A stretch of DNA of 64,000 nt from Streptomyces vilmorinianum (GTDB taxonomy: Bacteria > Actinomycetota > Actinomycetes > Streptomycetales > Streptomycetaceae), in NCBI RefSeq assembly GCF_005517195.1, contig NZ_CP040244.1, positions 2,932,001-2,996,000 on the forward strand. Reading direction: 5' to 3'. Below are positions 27,868 to 36,094 of this stretch, one piece after another. The notes beneath the pieces were generated by a model. It was given only the letters and a program-made list of their open reading frames with translations. It made no database searches and was not told where the DNA came from. Made by a program: the position numbers and the translations under genes. Within the stretch, counting starts at the first letter, position 1, and each line of letters starts with the position of its first letter.

Positions 27868-28146
27868 GTGACGGCGCCCGCCGACTGGGGCAGCGACTTC
27901 AAGGAGCCCGGAGCCCGGAGCCCGGAGCCCGGAGCCCGGAGCCCGGAGCCCGGAGTCCGCATCCGGTCCGGCCCGTACCTCACAGCGAGCGTCAGGGGGC
28001 TGGGCTACCCCGGGGACGGCGCGACGGAGGGGGCGAGTACGAGTGTGGTCTGTCTGCAGTACAACCCCGGCCCGGGCGCGTACAAGTTGACGGCCGATTT
28101 CCCGGGGGCGTACATCACGCGGGTCGTCTGGCGGGGCGAGTGCTGA
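27868..28146 (+). CDS. SH3b-like short protein or fragment
   Basis: 92 residues. GVRIRSGPYLTASVRGLGYP resembles the opening of bacterial SH3 domains in small Streptomyces extracytoplasmic proteins, and the end carries a Cys. No signal peptide is visible, and the N-terminal part is encoded by the GGAGCCC heptamer array (EPGARSP repeats). Possibly a gene whose 5' part was replaced. Low confidence that it is expressed. Confidence 0.35.
   Translation: MTAPADWGSDFKEPGARSPEPGARSPEPGVRIRSGPYLTASVRGLGYPGDGATEGASTSVVCLQYNPGPGAYKLTADFPGAYITRVVWRGEC
27903..27958. repeat. 7-bp GGAGCCC tandem array
   Basis: Seven perfect GGAGCCC copies (27903-27951) and one variant GGAGTCC. The same heptamer array occurs at 13059-13086, about 15 kb away, in an intergenic region. 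Confidence 0.92.
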
Positions 28147-28339
28147 GGAGACGGTCGCACGACGACCGGGGCGCGGGCGGGCCGAGGGCTCGCGCCCGGC
28201 GCTGAACTGTCGTACGCGCCGACCGGCCGGACCGGGGAGGTTCTTGACGCGCACGATCCCGTGGCTGTCCGCCAGGTGGGCCGCCACCACCGCCGTCGAT
28301 CAGCTCACCATCCGGTCCCAGTTCCCGAGCTCGCCGAGA

Positions 28340-28630
28340 CAGCCGGCCGTGAGCAGATGTCCTCCTCGCCGAGTGCGACGACCGGGCGCGCCGCCGTTCC
28401 GAACGCCGCGTCGAGGCCGCCGGGTTCCCCCGCGACACATCGCTCCGCACGTGCGACGTCGACGCCAACCCCGACCTCGACCTCGACCCAGCCATGATCC
28501 GTACCCTCGCCACGTGCGAATGGATCAAGACGGGCCTGCCCCTCTGCCTCATCGGGGACTCCGGCACCGGCACGTCCCACCCGCTGATCGCTCTGGGCAC
28601 CGAGGTCGCGATGGCCGGCTCAACGTGCCA
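28340..28630 (+). pseudogene. Remnant of an IS21-family IstB ATP-binding protein
   Basis: From 28356 one frame reads DVLLAECDDRARRRSERRVE and then AAGFPRDTSLRTCDVDANPD, IRTLATCEWIKTGLPLCLIG and DSGTGTSHPLIALGTEVAMA. This is the IstB family, with the Walker A GTGKSH changed to GTGTSH. The N-terminal part is in other frames with stops, and everything after AMAG is lost. No istA or terminal inverted repeats are seen, so the element is dead. Confidence 0.75.
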
Positions 28631-28829
28631 CGGGCGGCGGCCGGGAGCTCGCGGCGGCGGCACGCCTCCGGAGACCGTCCGCACCTGGCTCACCACCCAC
28701 GCCCGCCTGGCGGCCGCGGGCAGCCTCTCCGTCCGCCTCGCGGAGACCCTGCCACTGAAGGAGGCACCGAGGGCCTAGGAACTCAGCGAAGCGGGCGATG
28801 TGCGCGGCAAGCTGATCCTGCTGCCGTAG
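28631..28829 (+). pseudogene. Remnant of a zinc-type alcohol dehydrogenase/quinone oxidoreductase C-terminus
   Basis: The same frame as the IstB remnant continues with ARLAAAGSLSVRLAETLPLK and EAPRA, then a TAG at 28776, then ELSEAGDVRGKLILLP and TAG at 28827. This is the typical C-terminus of MDR-family oxidoreductases (LSVRLAETLPLxEAxxAH...GKLIL) with a nonsense codon in place of the usual His. It suggests the IS fragment joined an oxidoreductase gene, both now decayed. Confidence 0.55.
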
Positions 28830-28964
28830 CGCCACGTGGCCGCCCGTGGTGCGGTCCGATCGTGCGCTGAGCGGATGAAGCGGCGTGGAATCCGGTTCCC
28901 CTACCCTCACCAGCGGCTAGTGGTCCTCTGAGACCCAGACCACGACCGGACGGGAGTCCTTCCC

Positions 28965-30140
28965 ATGGTGACGCACCCACGAGGGCGGGGGCGGATCGCC
29001 CCCATCGCAGCCGTCTGCGCGCTCGCCGCCGCGCTGACCACCGGCCCGTCCGCGGCGAGCGCCGCCGCCCGGACCCCGACCTGCTTCGGGCGGACCGCCA
29101 CCATCGTCGTCCAGAACGAGGGCGTGGTCACCAACGGAACCAATCGGCGTGACGTGATCGTCGGAACCCCGGGGAACGACACCATCAACGGGCTCGGGGC
29201 CGGCGATCTCATCTGCTCCCTCGGCGGTGACGACATCGTCACCGGCGGCCTCGGCAACGACCGGATCGACGCCGGCGCCGGTAACGACGAGGTGTTCGGG
29301 GACGTCTTCCATCCGACCGACGACGTCGTCGGCGGCGGAGACGACTACCTGGCGGGCGGGGACGGCGACGACCGCTTGATCGGTGACAGCCTCACCTTCG
29401 CGGGCCGTGCCACGGGCGGCGGCCGGGACGAGATCCACGGCGGCCCCGGCTTCAACCGCCTCACCGGCGACAGCCGGGGCGCCGACGCGACGGGCGGCGG
29501 CGACGACCGCCTGTTCGGCGGCGACGACGTCGACTTCCTGCTGGGCGACTCCACCGCCTTCACGGGGACGGTCACCGGAGCGGGGGACGACCAGCTGTTC
29601 GGCGGCGGCGGCTTCAACTTCCTCATCGGCGACAGCCAGGGTCCCGGACCCGTGGGCGGGAGCGGCGGTGACGACATCCTGGACATGGGCGCCGGGGGCC
29701 CGCTCGCGATCGGGGACCACAACATCTTCGACCCCGAGGGCGGCACCGCACTGGGCGCCGGCCGCGACCGGATCACCGGCGGCGGCCTGCCCGAGGAACT
29801 CATCGGCGACAGCTCCGTACCGGAGGGTGCGACCGCGCCAGCCGCCGCCGACGTCATCTTCGGCGGCGACGAGAACGACCGACTGTTCGGCGACAATGCG
29901 GGCTTCAACGCTGATTTCGTCACAACAGGGACCACTGGCGACCGGGGAGGTGACGACGCCCTGTACGGCGAAGCGGGTGACGACCTCCTCCGCGGCGGTC
30001 CACGCGACGACCGCCTCGACGGCGGCCCCGGTACCGACGACTGCGACGGCGAGGGCGGCCGCGACACCCTCACCGCCTGCGAGGCGGGTCTGCGGACCGC
30101 CACCGTCTTCGGCGCGAGGCTCCAGCGGTACCTTTCCTGA
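28965..30140 (+). CDS. Secreted RTX-like calcium-binding repeat protein
   Basis: 391 residues. Signal peptide (basic start, then IAPIAAVCALAAALTTGPSA), mature start near ASAAARTPTCFG. The body contains more than ten GGxGxDxUx-like nonapeptides (GTPGNDTINGLGAGD, GGLGNDRIDAGAGNDEVFGD, GEAGDDLLRGGPRDDRLDGG), which form calcium-binding beta rolls. Unlike classical RTX toxins it has an N-terminal Sec signal, so export should not need type I secretion. Two Cys pairs flank the roll. Role unknown; no enzymatic domain. Confidence 0.88.
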   Translation: MVTHPRGRGRIAPIAAVCALAAALTTGPSAASAAARTPTCFGRTATIVVQNEGVVTNGTNRRDVIVGTPGNDTINGLGAGDLICSLGGDDIVTGGLGNDRIDAGAGNDEVFGDVFHPTDDVVGGGDDYLAGGDGDDRLIGDSLTFAGRATGGGRDEIHGGPGFNRLTGDSRGADATGGGDDRLFGGDDVDFLLGDSTAFTGTVTGAGDDQLFGGGGFNFLIGDSQGPGPVGGSGGDDILDMGAGGPLAIGDHNIFDPEGGTALGAGRDRITGGGLPEELIGDSSVPEGATAPAAADVIFGGDENDRLFGDNAGFNADFVTTGTTGDRGGDDALYGEAGDDLLRGGPRDDRLDGGPGTDDCDGEGGRDTLTACEAGLRTATVFGARLQRYLS

Positions 30141-30959
30141 CCGGCACGGCCCGCGGGTGACGTGCCTCGCTCGGGAAAAGCGGTCAGGTCACAGACGGAG
30201 TACGGCTGGTGGCCGCCGACCGGCGTCGAGAATGAACTGTGCAGTGGCGAGCCTTGGGCCCTTCATGCCGACCGCCAGGCAATCGGCCAAAGCGCTGAGG
30301 TGTCCTGCACGGTGGCCTCCTGATCGGTGCGGGGAGAACTCCCTTCACCTGGACCAAGTCGGGCCGCGCGGCCGATTCGGACACCGACCGAGAGACTTTG
30401 CCATGCCTTTGCATTCGGTGGGGTGCTGCAGAGGGCTGCTGTCTTTGTCTCACGCAGCTTGATTTGTCGCGTTCCCAGAGGTCAGCGCCGCCCGCCCCAC
30501 CAGCGGCCGCGCGACTCCTCCTCGGCCGGGACTCACCGGGGGAGCGGCGGCGTGCGGGCCGGCCCTGCTCGGGCATGACAACTCCGGCCGGTGCGACGGG
30601 ATCGATCGCCGCCCGTTCCGGCGCGGGCGCGAGCGCTCGCGTGCGTTCTGCGAGTCGAGCCACGCTGACGCCTTCGAGGACCGGTGCGAGGTGGCACTTG
30701 TCGGTCGTTTCCGGGGCCCGGTGGGCTTCAGATGCTGTGGCGGCAGCACCCGCACACGGAGAACCGGGTCGATGACGTATGGGGCGCCCAGCAGTCCGCC
30801 CATGCACCAGCCCTACGCGCGATCCTGCGGCGCAGGGCTACGCGCGGCAGCGAGGTACTCCGCCTCGCTGCGACAGACGGCAAGCCCACCCAGCTGCTGA
30901 GGCCTCGCCGGCGCCGTGAAGGACTGAAGGGCGTCGCCCGCCTTGGAGCATGTGGTGAC
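30141..30959. other. Gene-poor stretch
   Basis: 819 bp without a convincing gene. All open frames have atypical composition (many Cys/Arg/Ser, weak G/C bias at third positions). A minus-strand frame reads HLAPVLEGVSVARLAERTRA, which is protein-like for about 40 residues and may be a fragment. Third-position bias is weaker than in flanking genes, consistent with decayed DNA. No tRNA was found on inspection. Confidence 0.5.
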
Positions 30960-31298
30960 TCAGAGGTGGCCGTCCAGGAAGTCCCGGACCTCGGCGGTGG
31001 TCATAGGCCCTGTACCGTGCGCCACCGCCTCTCCCTCCTTCAGCAGGACGTAGGACGGGGCTCCGGTGATCCCGTATCGCTCGGTTGCGGCCGGACAGCG
31101 GGTGATGTCGGTGCGGACGGCCGTCAGGCGGCCCGCGTACTCGTCGGCGATGCCACCCACGACGAGGTCCATCGCCCGGCAGGGCTCGATTGCCTTGGGC
31201 CATGTCCCCGTGAAGTACGCGAGGACCGGGACTCCGCTCATCCTGAGGATGAAATCGAACTCCGCATCCTCACGGGGTTGGTGAACCCGCTTCGCCAT
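30960..31298 (-). CDS. Thioredoxin-fold protein with a single cysteine at the active site
   Basis: 112 residues. Thioredoxin layout: VPVLAYFTGTW, C40, then GRLTAVRTDITRCPAATERY, the cis-Pro loop YGITGAPSY and GEAVAHGTGPMTTAEVRDFL. The WCGPC motif is replaced by WPKAIEPC, so the nucleophilic first Cys is gone and three residues are inserted. It may act as a thiol-binding or chaperone-like protein rather than a disulfide reductase. ATG 31298 has AGGAG 6 nt upstream. No operon partner. Confidence 0.78.
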   Translation of the reverse strand: MAKRVHQPREDAEFDFILRMSGVPVLAYFTGTWPKAIEPCRAMDLVVGGIADEYAGRLTAVRTDITRCPAATERYGITGAPSYVLLKEGEAVAHGTGPMTTAEVRDFLDGHL

Positions 31299-31589
31299 GG
31301 AAGCTCCTGACCTCGTGTTCCGTCTTTCCCTCTCCATCATCCCCCGCGCGGCTGCGACCCGGGCCGGTGGCTGGACGCCTGGCGGGTGTTCGCGGCACGA
31401 CGCCGCCCCGGTGCCCGCGGCGGCGCCCGTCGGGCCGGTGAAGACGTGGGAGACGGCGTCGGCCGGCTACCGCCGCGCGCTCGGCGCGCACCGTGTGGCA
31501 GCCGCATCCCGGCAGGCGGCCCCGGCCCTCGCCGCGGCCGCCGTACGGCGGGAGCGGGGCCGCCGCGAACTGGAGCTGATGGTCCGCCG
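31299..31589. other. Intergenic or remnant DNA
   Basis: Between the thioredoxin-like gene and the Nudix remnant a plus-strand frame reads TWETASAGYRRALGAHRVAA and continues Arg/Ala-rich to about 31610. It has protein-like composition, but I recognise no family and no ribosome site. Possibly another gene fragment. Confidence 0.3.
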
Positions 31590-31990
31590 CCCCTGGCGCA
31601 AGACCGGGGTCGCCAGAACTCTCCACGCGGGGAAGGGTGTTCTGCCACTCGTCCGGGTCGAGCTGGGGCTTCGGCGGCGCGATGCGCTGGATGAGGGCGA
31701 GCACCTCGCGGCTGACGGCGGGCAGGACGTCGGCGTACCGCCACGTGAAGGCGTCGTGTGCCGATGACAGGGCGATGTCGGTGGCATCGACGCGGGCGGA
31801 GAAGACCAGCTGCCGGGTGGTGGTGCAGTTGAAGGGGTGGTCGAAGGAGCCTGCATGGCCAGTGAGCTCGATGCCGTGGATCCCGGTTTCCTCGCCACGT
31901 TCCCGCAGCGCGGCCTGGTCGGGGCTCTCTCCGTCCTTGATGGCACCGCTCGGAAGCTCCCTCCTGGCAGCGTTCGCAGGTCGACACCGG
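31590..31990 (-). pseudogene. N-terminally truncated Nudix hydrolase
   Basis: One frame contains a perfect Nudix box, GAIKDGESPDQAALRERGEE followed by TGI (31947 downward), and then AGSFDHPFNCTTTRQLVFSA and AFTWRYADVLPAVSREVL, the usual C-terminal half. Upstream of the box only about ten residues look native, with no start codon or the preceding beta strands. The open frame runs on past the natural C-terminus. An inactive remnant is most likely. Confidence 0.6.
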
Positions 31991-32136
31991 CAGCTTGGGG
32001 GTCCGCTGGGTGGCGGGCCCGCGACGGCCCGGGGAGCGGCCGGGGGGCGCGCGGCGAGGAATAGGGTGGGGCCCCCTTCGCGGGCTTCAGCTGGAACTCC
32101 CCCCGGCAGCGGGCCGATTCGGGCTGCCGAGATTGG

Positions 32137-33441
32137 ATGGCAACCATGACGGACCGGCGGGATCGACGAGTCGCGGTCTTCGGCGCGGGCTACATCGGAC
32201 TGGTGACGGGAGCATGCCTGGCCGATCTCGGGCACCTCGTCGTCGTGCGGGACATCGACCCGGAGAAGGTCCGGCTCCTCCAAGCGGGTGACGTGCCGAT
32301 CTACGAGCCGGGCCTGTGCGACATGATCGCCCGGAACAAGGAGCGGCTGACGTTCACACTCGACCTCGACGAGGCGCTGGAGGGGGCCGAGGTCGCCTAC
32401 GTATGCGTCGACACCCCGCCGTCGGCGTCCGGTGACGCCGATCTGTCGAAGGTCTGGTCGGTCGTCAGGTCCCTGGCTGGCGCCGCGCACCTGCGCGCGG
32501 TCGTGATGAAGTCGACCGTGCCGGTCGGCACCGGTGCCCGGGCGCGGGCCGTATTGGACGAGGCCGGGCTCACGACCACCGGCTACGCGTCGAACCCGGA
32601 GTTCACCGCCGAGGGCCGGGCCGTGAGCGACTTCATGAACCCGGACCGGATCGTCATCGGAGCCGACGACGCGGCCGCCGCCGCGCTCATCGCGGAACTG
32701 CACGAGGGCATCAACGCGCCGGTCGTGACAATGGACGTCCGCTCGGCGGAGATGGTGAAGCTCGCTTCGAACGCTCTGCTCGCCACGAAGATCAGCTTCG
32801 CGAACGAGATCGCGACCCTGTGCGAGAACACCGGGGCGGACGCAACGGAGGTCCTGGGCGCCGTCGGGCTCGATCACCGGCTCGGCCCCCACTTCCTGCG
32901 CCCCGGGATCGGGTGGGGTGGCTCCTGCTTCCCGAAGGACTCCGAGGCGCTGCGGCAGCTCGCGAGCAACACCGGTTTCCACCCGATGCTGCTGTCGGCG
33001 GTGATCGACGTGAACAACATCCAGAAGCGCCGATCGATCCAGAAGCTCAAGGACGTCCTCGGTGATCTGGCCGGCCGGGAGATCGTCCTGCTGGGGATGG
33101 CGTTCAAGCCCGGCACGGATGACATGCGCGAGGCTCCGTCGACGGTCCTCGCATCGCGGCTGCAGGCCGAGGGTGCGAGCGTGCGGTGCTGGGACCCGCT
33201 GGCACGGCCCAGTGACGCGGAGCCGTGGACATCCGCGACCCGGTACGCGAGCCCGGAGGAGGCGCTGGACGGTGCGGACGCAGCGGTGGTGGTCACGGAG
33301 TGGCCGCAGCTGCACGACGTCGACTGGGCGCACGCGGCCGAGGCGATGCGGCGGCCGGTGCTCTTCGACGGACGGAACCTGCTGGACCCGGCCCGGATGC
33401 GGGAGCTCGGCTTCACGTACATGTCGGTCGGGCGGCCGTAG
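32137..33441 (+). CDS. UDP-glucose/GDP-mannose dehydrogenase family protein
   Basis: 434 residues. Rossmann motif FGAGYIGLVTGACLADLGH, then SNPEFTAEGRAVSDFMNPDR, and the catalytic Cys in GWGGSCFPKD, plus the C-terminal NAD/UDP-binding domain (LLGMAFKPGTDDMREAPS). It oxidises a nucleotide sugar twice to the uronic acid, usually UDP-glucose to UDP-glucuronate. ATG 32137 or 32146 could be the start. No glycosyltransferase or capsule genes are nearby, so the product's use is unknown. A hairpin follows. Confidence 0.92.
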   Translation: MATMTDRRDRRVAVFGAGYIGLVTGACLADLGHLVVVRDIDPEKVRLLQAGDVPIYEPGLCDMIARNKERLTFTLDLDEALEGAEVAYVCVDTPPSASGDADLSKVWSVVRSLAGAAHLRAVVMKSTVPVGTGARARAVLDEAGLTTTGYASNPEFTAEGRAVSDFMNPDRIVIGADDAAAAALIAELHEGINAPVVTMDVRSAEMVKLASNALLATKISFANEIATLCENTGADATEVLGAVGLDHRLGPHFLRPGIGWGGSCFPKDSEALRQLASNTGFHPMLLSAVIDVNNIQKRRSIQKLKDVLGDLAGREIVLLGMAFKPGTDDMREAPSTVLASRLQAEGASVRCWDPLARPSDAEPWTSATRYASPEEALDGADAAVVVTEWPQLHDVDWAHAAEAMRRPVLFDGRNLLDPARMRELGFTYMSVGRP

Positions 33442-33455
33442 GGAGCGAGCGGCAC

Positions 33456-33487
33456 ACTGCCCCGGCAGGGAGTTCCGACGGGGCAGT
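33456..33487 (+). terminator. Hairpin after the nucleotide-sugar dehydrogenase gene
   Basis: ACTGCCCC (33456-33463) pairs with GGGGCAGT (33480-33487) across a 16-nt loop, 15 bp past the stop codon, just before the end of the convergent MazG-like pseudogene. Confidence 0.5.
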
Positions 33488-33494
33488 GGTGTGT

Positions 33495-33850
33495 TCAGGC
33501 GAGCCCGGCGCGGCGGGCGACCGCCAGGACGTGGTCGTCGAAGAGCGCGAGCACGTCGGGCGGTTGCGGGTTGCGGGTCGAGGGCGTGGAGGTGGGCGAC
33601 AGCTGCGAGTGCGGTCATGGCGGTGTCGAGGAGTTCCCGCTCGACGTCCTGAAGCGTGTGCGACGGGCCTTTCCGGGGGTTCTGGCCGGGTGGCGCCGAC
33701 GAGCGCGGCGATCACCTCGCCGGCCTCCTCACCGACCTTCGCGACCCGCCCCCACAGCAGCGCCTCGGCATCGCGGCCCTCGTTGGCCGGGAAGGTGTCG
33801 ATCCATTCGGACACGGCGCGGATCAACTCGCCGGTACGTGCCGTGGTCAC
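33495..33850 (-). pseudogene. MazG-like family gene with two frameshifts
   Basis: Starts GTG 33850: TTARTGELIRAVSEWIDTFP, EALLWGRVAKVGEEAGEVIA. At 33688-33690 one extra C (ACC to ACCC) shifts the frame; the next frame reads GQNPRKGPSHTLQDVERELL and DTAMTALAAVAHLHALDPQP. A duplicated CCCGCAA heptamer then shifts again, after which PDVLALFDDHVLAVARRAGL ends at TGA 33495. Undoing both changes gives a full MazG-like protein. The start overlaps the stop of the methyltransferase remnant (GTGA). Confidence 0.75.
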
Positions 33851-34160
33851 GCCGCCCCCTCGGCGGGCGCGGCGCCGGCGGTGCGGGCGACGACGAGGAT
33901 GTGGGACGACGGACCCAGCACGCTCGGCTCGGCTCGGCTCGGCTTCGGCTTCGGCTTCGGCCCGGCGGACTGCGGCCAGGACCCGCTCCCGACCCGTCTC
34001 GATGACCATCTGTCCGGCAGGGTTCGGCAGGAGCTTGGCCGGGCCCTCCACCGCGAGCAACGCCCGGACGGACAGACCCGCAGCCCGCGCTTCGTCAGCG
34101 AGACCCTCGGGGGTGTGGAAGCAGGCGGTGGTCCACAGCCGTTCGAAGTCCCGGCCGGGG
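33847..34160 (-). pseudogene. C-terminal remnant of a SAM-dependent methyltransferase
   Basis: From about 34150 the frame reads CFHTPEGLADEARAAGLSVR and ALLAVEGPAKLLPNPAGQMV, a typical small methyltransferase C-terminus. It then runs into (GAAGCC)3 and four CGAGC copies; the native end (PSVLGPSSHILVVARTAGAA) is in another frame and stops at 33847. Two or five CGAGC copies would keep frame; four do not. The SAM-binding N-terminal half is missing. Formerly co-translated with the MazG-like gene. Confidence 0.65.
33922..33959. repeat. GCTCG pentamers and GCTTCG hexamers, frameshifting microsatellite
   Basis: (GCTCG)4 at 33922-33941 followed by (GCTTCG)3 at 33942-33959, inside the methyltransferase remnant. 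The pentamer number decides the downstream reading frame. Confidence 0.92.
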
Positions 34161-34247
34161 GCCGCGGTGCCAGGGCACGGCAGACGCCGGTGGTTGGGCA
34201 CCTGCCCATGGAATCGGCCCTGACCTGGACCGCTTCCAACTCCCCCG

Positions 34248-34265
34248 CTGAGTACGCGTACTCAG
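34248..34265. promoter_or_regulatory. Perfect 18-bp palindrome upstream of the GNAT-aminotransferase gene
   Basis: CTGAGTACG-CGTACTCAG, no mismatch, centred about 75 bp before ATG 34331. This is a typical operator length for TetR, MarR or GntR dimers; no cognate regulator is adjacent. Confidence 0.6.
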
Positions 34266-34330
34266 GTGCCGTCTGCCGGACTCCTCCATGCTGGGGCGCG
34301 AACGCCGGACCGTCTCAGGGAGACATACGC

Positions 34331-36094
34331 ATGGACCATGCCCTGCAGCTGCGCACTGCCACGCCTCGGGATCACGACTGGATCCACGAACTGCGCCACC
34401 GGGTGTACGCGGAGGAGCTGGGCCAGCATCCGGTGGATCCGTCGGGAAGGCTGAGCGACGGACTCGACGGCGACAATGTCTATCTCGTGGCCGCGCGCGG
34501 CGAGACGCGGATCGGCTTCGTCAGCCTCACCCCGCCGTGGGTCGGCCGCTACTCCCTCGACAAGTACCTGACGCGCGAGGAGCTGCCGGTCCTGACCGAG
34601 GAGGCGCCGTTCGAGATCCGCGTCCTGACCGTCGAGGAGCACTGGCGGTCCACCGCGGCGGCGCCGCTCCTCATGTACGCGGCGCTGCGCTGGGTCGCGG
34701 CGCGGGGCGGCCGCCGGGTGGTGGCGATGGGACGCACGGAGCTGCTCGACATGTACCTCGCCGCCGGGCTGCGGCCGGTGGGGCGCACGGTCCGCTCGGG
34801 CGCGGTCTCGTTCGAGGTCCTCAGCGGCTCCGTGGCCGAGCTGACGAGGACGGTCGCGGAGCGCCACGGCCGGACCCTGGAGAGGCTGCGGACGGGCCTC
34901 GACTGGCGGCTCGACATGCCCTTCGCGCCGCGTGCGGACGGCTGTGAGCACGGCGGGGCGTTCTTCTCGGCGATCGGCACCGACTTCCGGACCCTGACCC
35001 GCCGTCACGAGGTGGTCGCGGCGGATGTGCTGGACGCCTGGTTCCCGCCGTCCCCAGGGGTCCGCGCGGTCCTTTCGGAGGATCCGGGGTGGGCGGCCCG
35101 GACCTCGCCGCCGACTGGCGCGGAGGGACTGCTCGCGGAGATCGCCGGGGTCCGGGGGCTGCCGGTGGAGTCGCTGGTCGTCGGGGCGGGCTCGTCCGAT
35201 CTGATCTTCCGGGCGTTCGGCCGGTGGCTGACGCCGGGGAGCCGGGTGCTCCTGCTCGATCCGGGCTACGGGGAGTACGCCCATGTCACCGAGCGGGTGA
35301 TCGGCTGCCGGGTCGACCGGCTCCAGCTGCGCCGGGAGGACGGCTGGCTGCTCGACCCGGCCCGGCTCGCCGCCGCGACCGGCGACGGACGGTACGACCT
35401 CGTGGTGGTGGTCAACCCGAACAACCCGACCGGCCGCCACGCCCCGGCCGGCGCGCTGCGCGCGGTGATCGAGGCCTCGCCCGTGCGGACCCGGTGGTGG
35501 ATCGACGAGGCGTACCTCGCGTACGTCGATCCGGCGGACTCGCTTGCCGGGCTCGCCTCGGCCGATTCCCGGGTCGTGGTCTGCACCTCGCTGTCGAAGA
35601 TGTACGCGCTGTCGGGGATGCGGGCGGCGTACCTGGTGGCCGGTCCGGAGACGGCCGGGGAGCTGCGGCGCTGGACGCCGCCGTGGCCCGTGAGCCTGCC
35701 GGCCCAGCTGGCTGCCGTGAACGCGCTGCGCGACCCCGCGTACTACGCGGAGCGCTGGGCCCGCACCCATGTGCTGCGCCGGGGACTGGCGTACGACCTC
35801 TCGGAGCTGGACGGGTTCTCCTCGGTCGACGAGGGGGTGGCGAACTTCCTCACGGTGACCCTGCCGCCGGACGGACCGAGCGCGGCGCGGCTGGTGCGCG
35901 AGTGCCGGCGGCACGACGTGTTCCTGCGTGACCTGTCGCCGATGTCCCCGGCGTACGAGGGGCGGACCGTCCGGATCGCCGTCCGCGACACGGCGGAGAA
36001 CGCGCGGATCGTGGCGGCGTGCCGGAGCGCCCTGGACGCGCTGCGCGCGCCGGCCGCAGTGGTGTCGGGCGCGCCGGGGCGGGCTTCCCGGTGA
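34331..36094 (+). CDS. Fused GNAT acyltransferase-aminotransferase (HisC/CobD-like)
   Basis: 587 residues in two parts. Residues 1 to about 190 are GNAT-like (LRTATPRDHDWIHELRHRVY, VYLVAARGETRIGFVSLTPP, EFEIRVL-type core). From about residue 240 there is a complete fold-type I aminotransferase: VVGAGSSDLIFRAFGRWL, NPNNPTG, WIDEAYLAYVDP, and the PLP Lys in CTSLSKMYALSGMRAAYL. The C-terminal half resembles HisC and the threonine-phosphate decarboxylase CobD. ATG 34331 has AGGGAG at 8 nt. Its stop overlaps the next gene (GTGA). It may make an N-acylated amino compound for the downstream cytidylyltransferase; this is inference. Confidence 0.85.
   Translation: MDHALQLRTATPRDHDWIHELRHRVYAEELGQHPVDPSGRLSDGLDGDNVYLVAARGETRIGFVSLTPPWVGRYSLDKYLTREELPVLTEEAPFEIRVLTVEEHWRSTAAAPLLMYAALRWVAARGGRRVVAMGRTELLDMYLAAGLRPVGRTVRSGAVSFEVLSGSVAELTRTVAERHGRTLERLRTGLDWRLDMPFAPRADGCEHGGAFFSAIGTDFRTLTRRHEVVAADVLDAWFPPSPGVRAVLSEDPGWAARTSPPTGAEGLLAEIAGVRGLPVESLVVGAGSSDLIFRAFGRWLTPGSRVLLLDPGYGEYAHVTERVIGCRVDRLQLRREDGWLLDPARLAAATGDGRYDLVVVVNPNNPTGRHAPAGALRAVIEASPVRTRWWIDEAYLAYVDPADSLAGLASADSRVVVCTSLSKMYALSGMRAAYLVAGPETAGELRRWTPPWPVSLPAQLAAVNALRDPAYYAERWARTHVLRRGLAYDLSELDGFSSVDEGVANFLTVTLPPDGPSAARLVRECRRHDVFLRDLSPMSPAYEGRTVRIAVRDTAENARIVAACRSALDALRAPAAVVSGAPGRASR

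Noticed and set aside
30684..30807. Possible tRNA or its 3' end in the gene-poor stretch
   Set aside because: No cloverleaf, no GTTCGANTC T-loop and no anticodon arm could be assembled on either strand.
32137..33441. Nucleotide-sugar dehydrogenase as the start of a capsule cluster
   Set aside because: No glycosyltransferase, flippase or polymerase gene is adjacent; downstream genes are fragments on the opposite strand.
33656..34330. 225-codon N-terminal extension of the GNAT-aminotransferase protein
   Set aside because: The extension is an antisense reading of the MazG-like and methyltransferase remnants; ATG 34331 has a good ribosome site and the family starts there.
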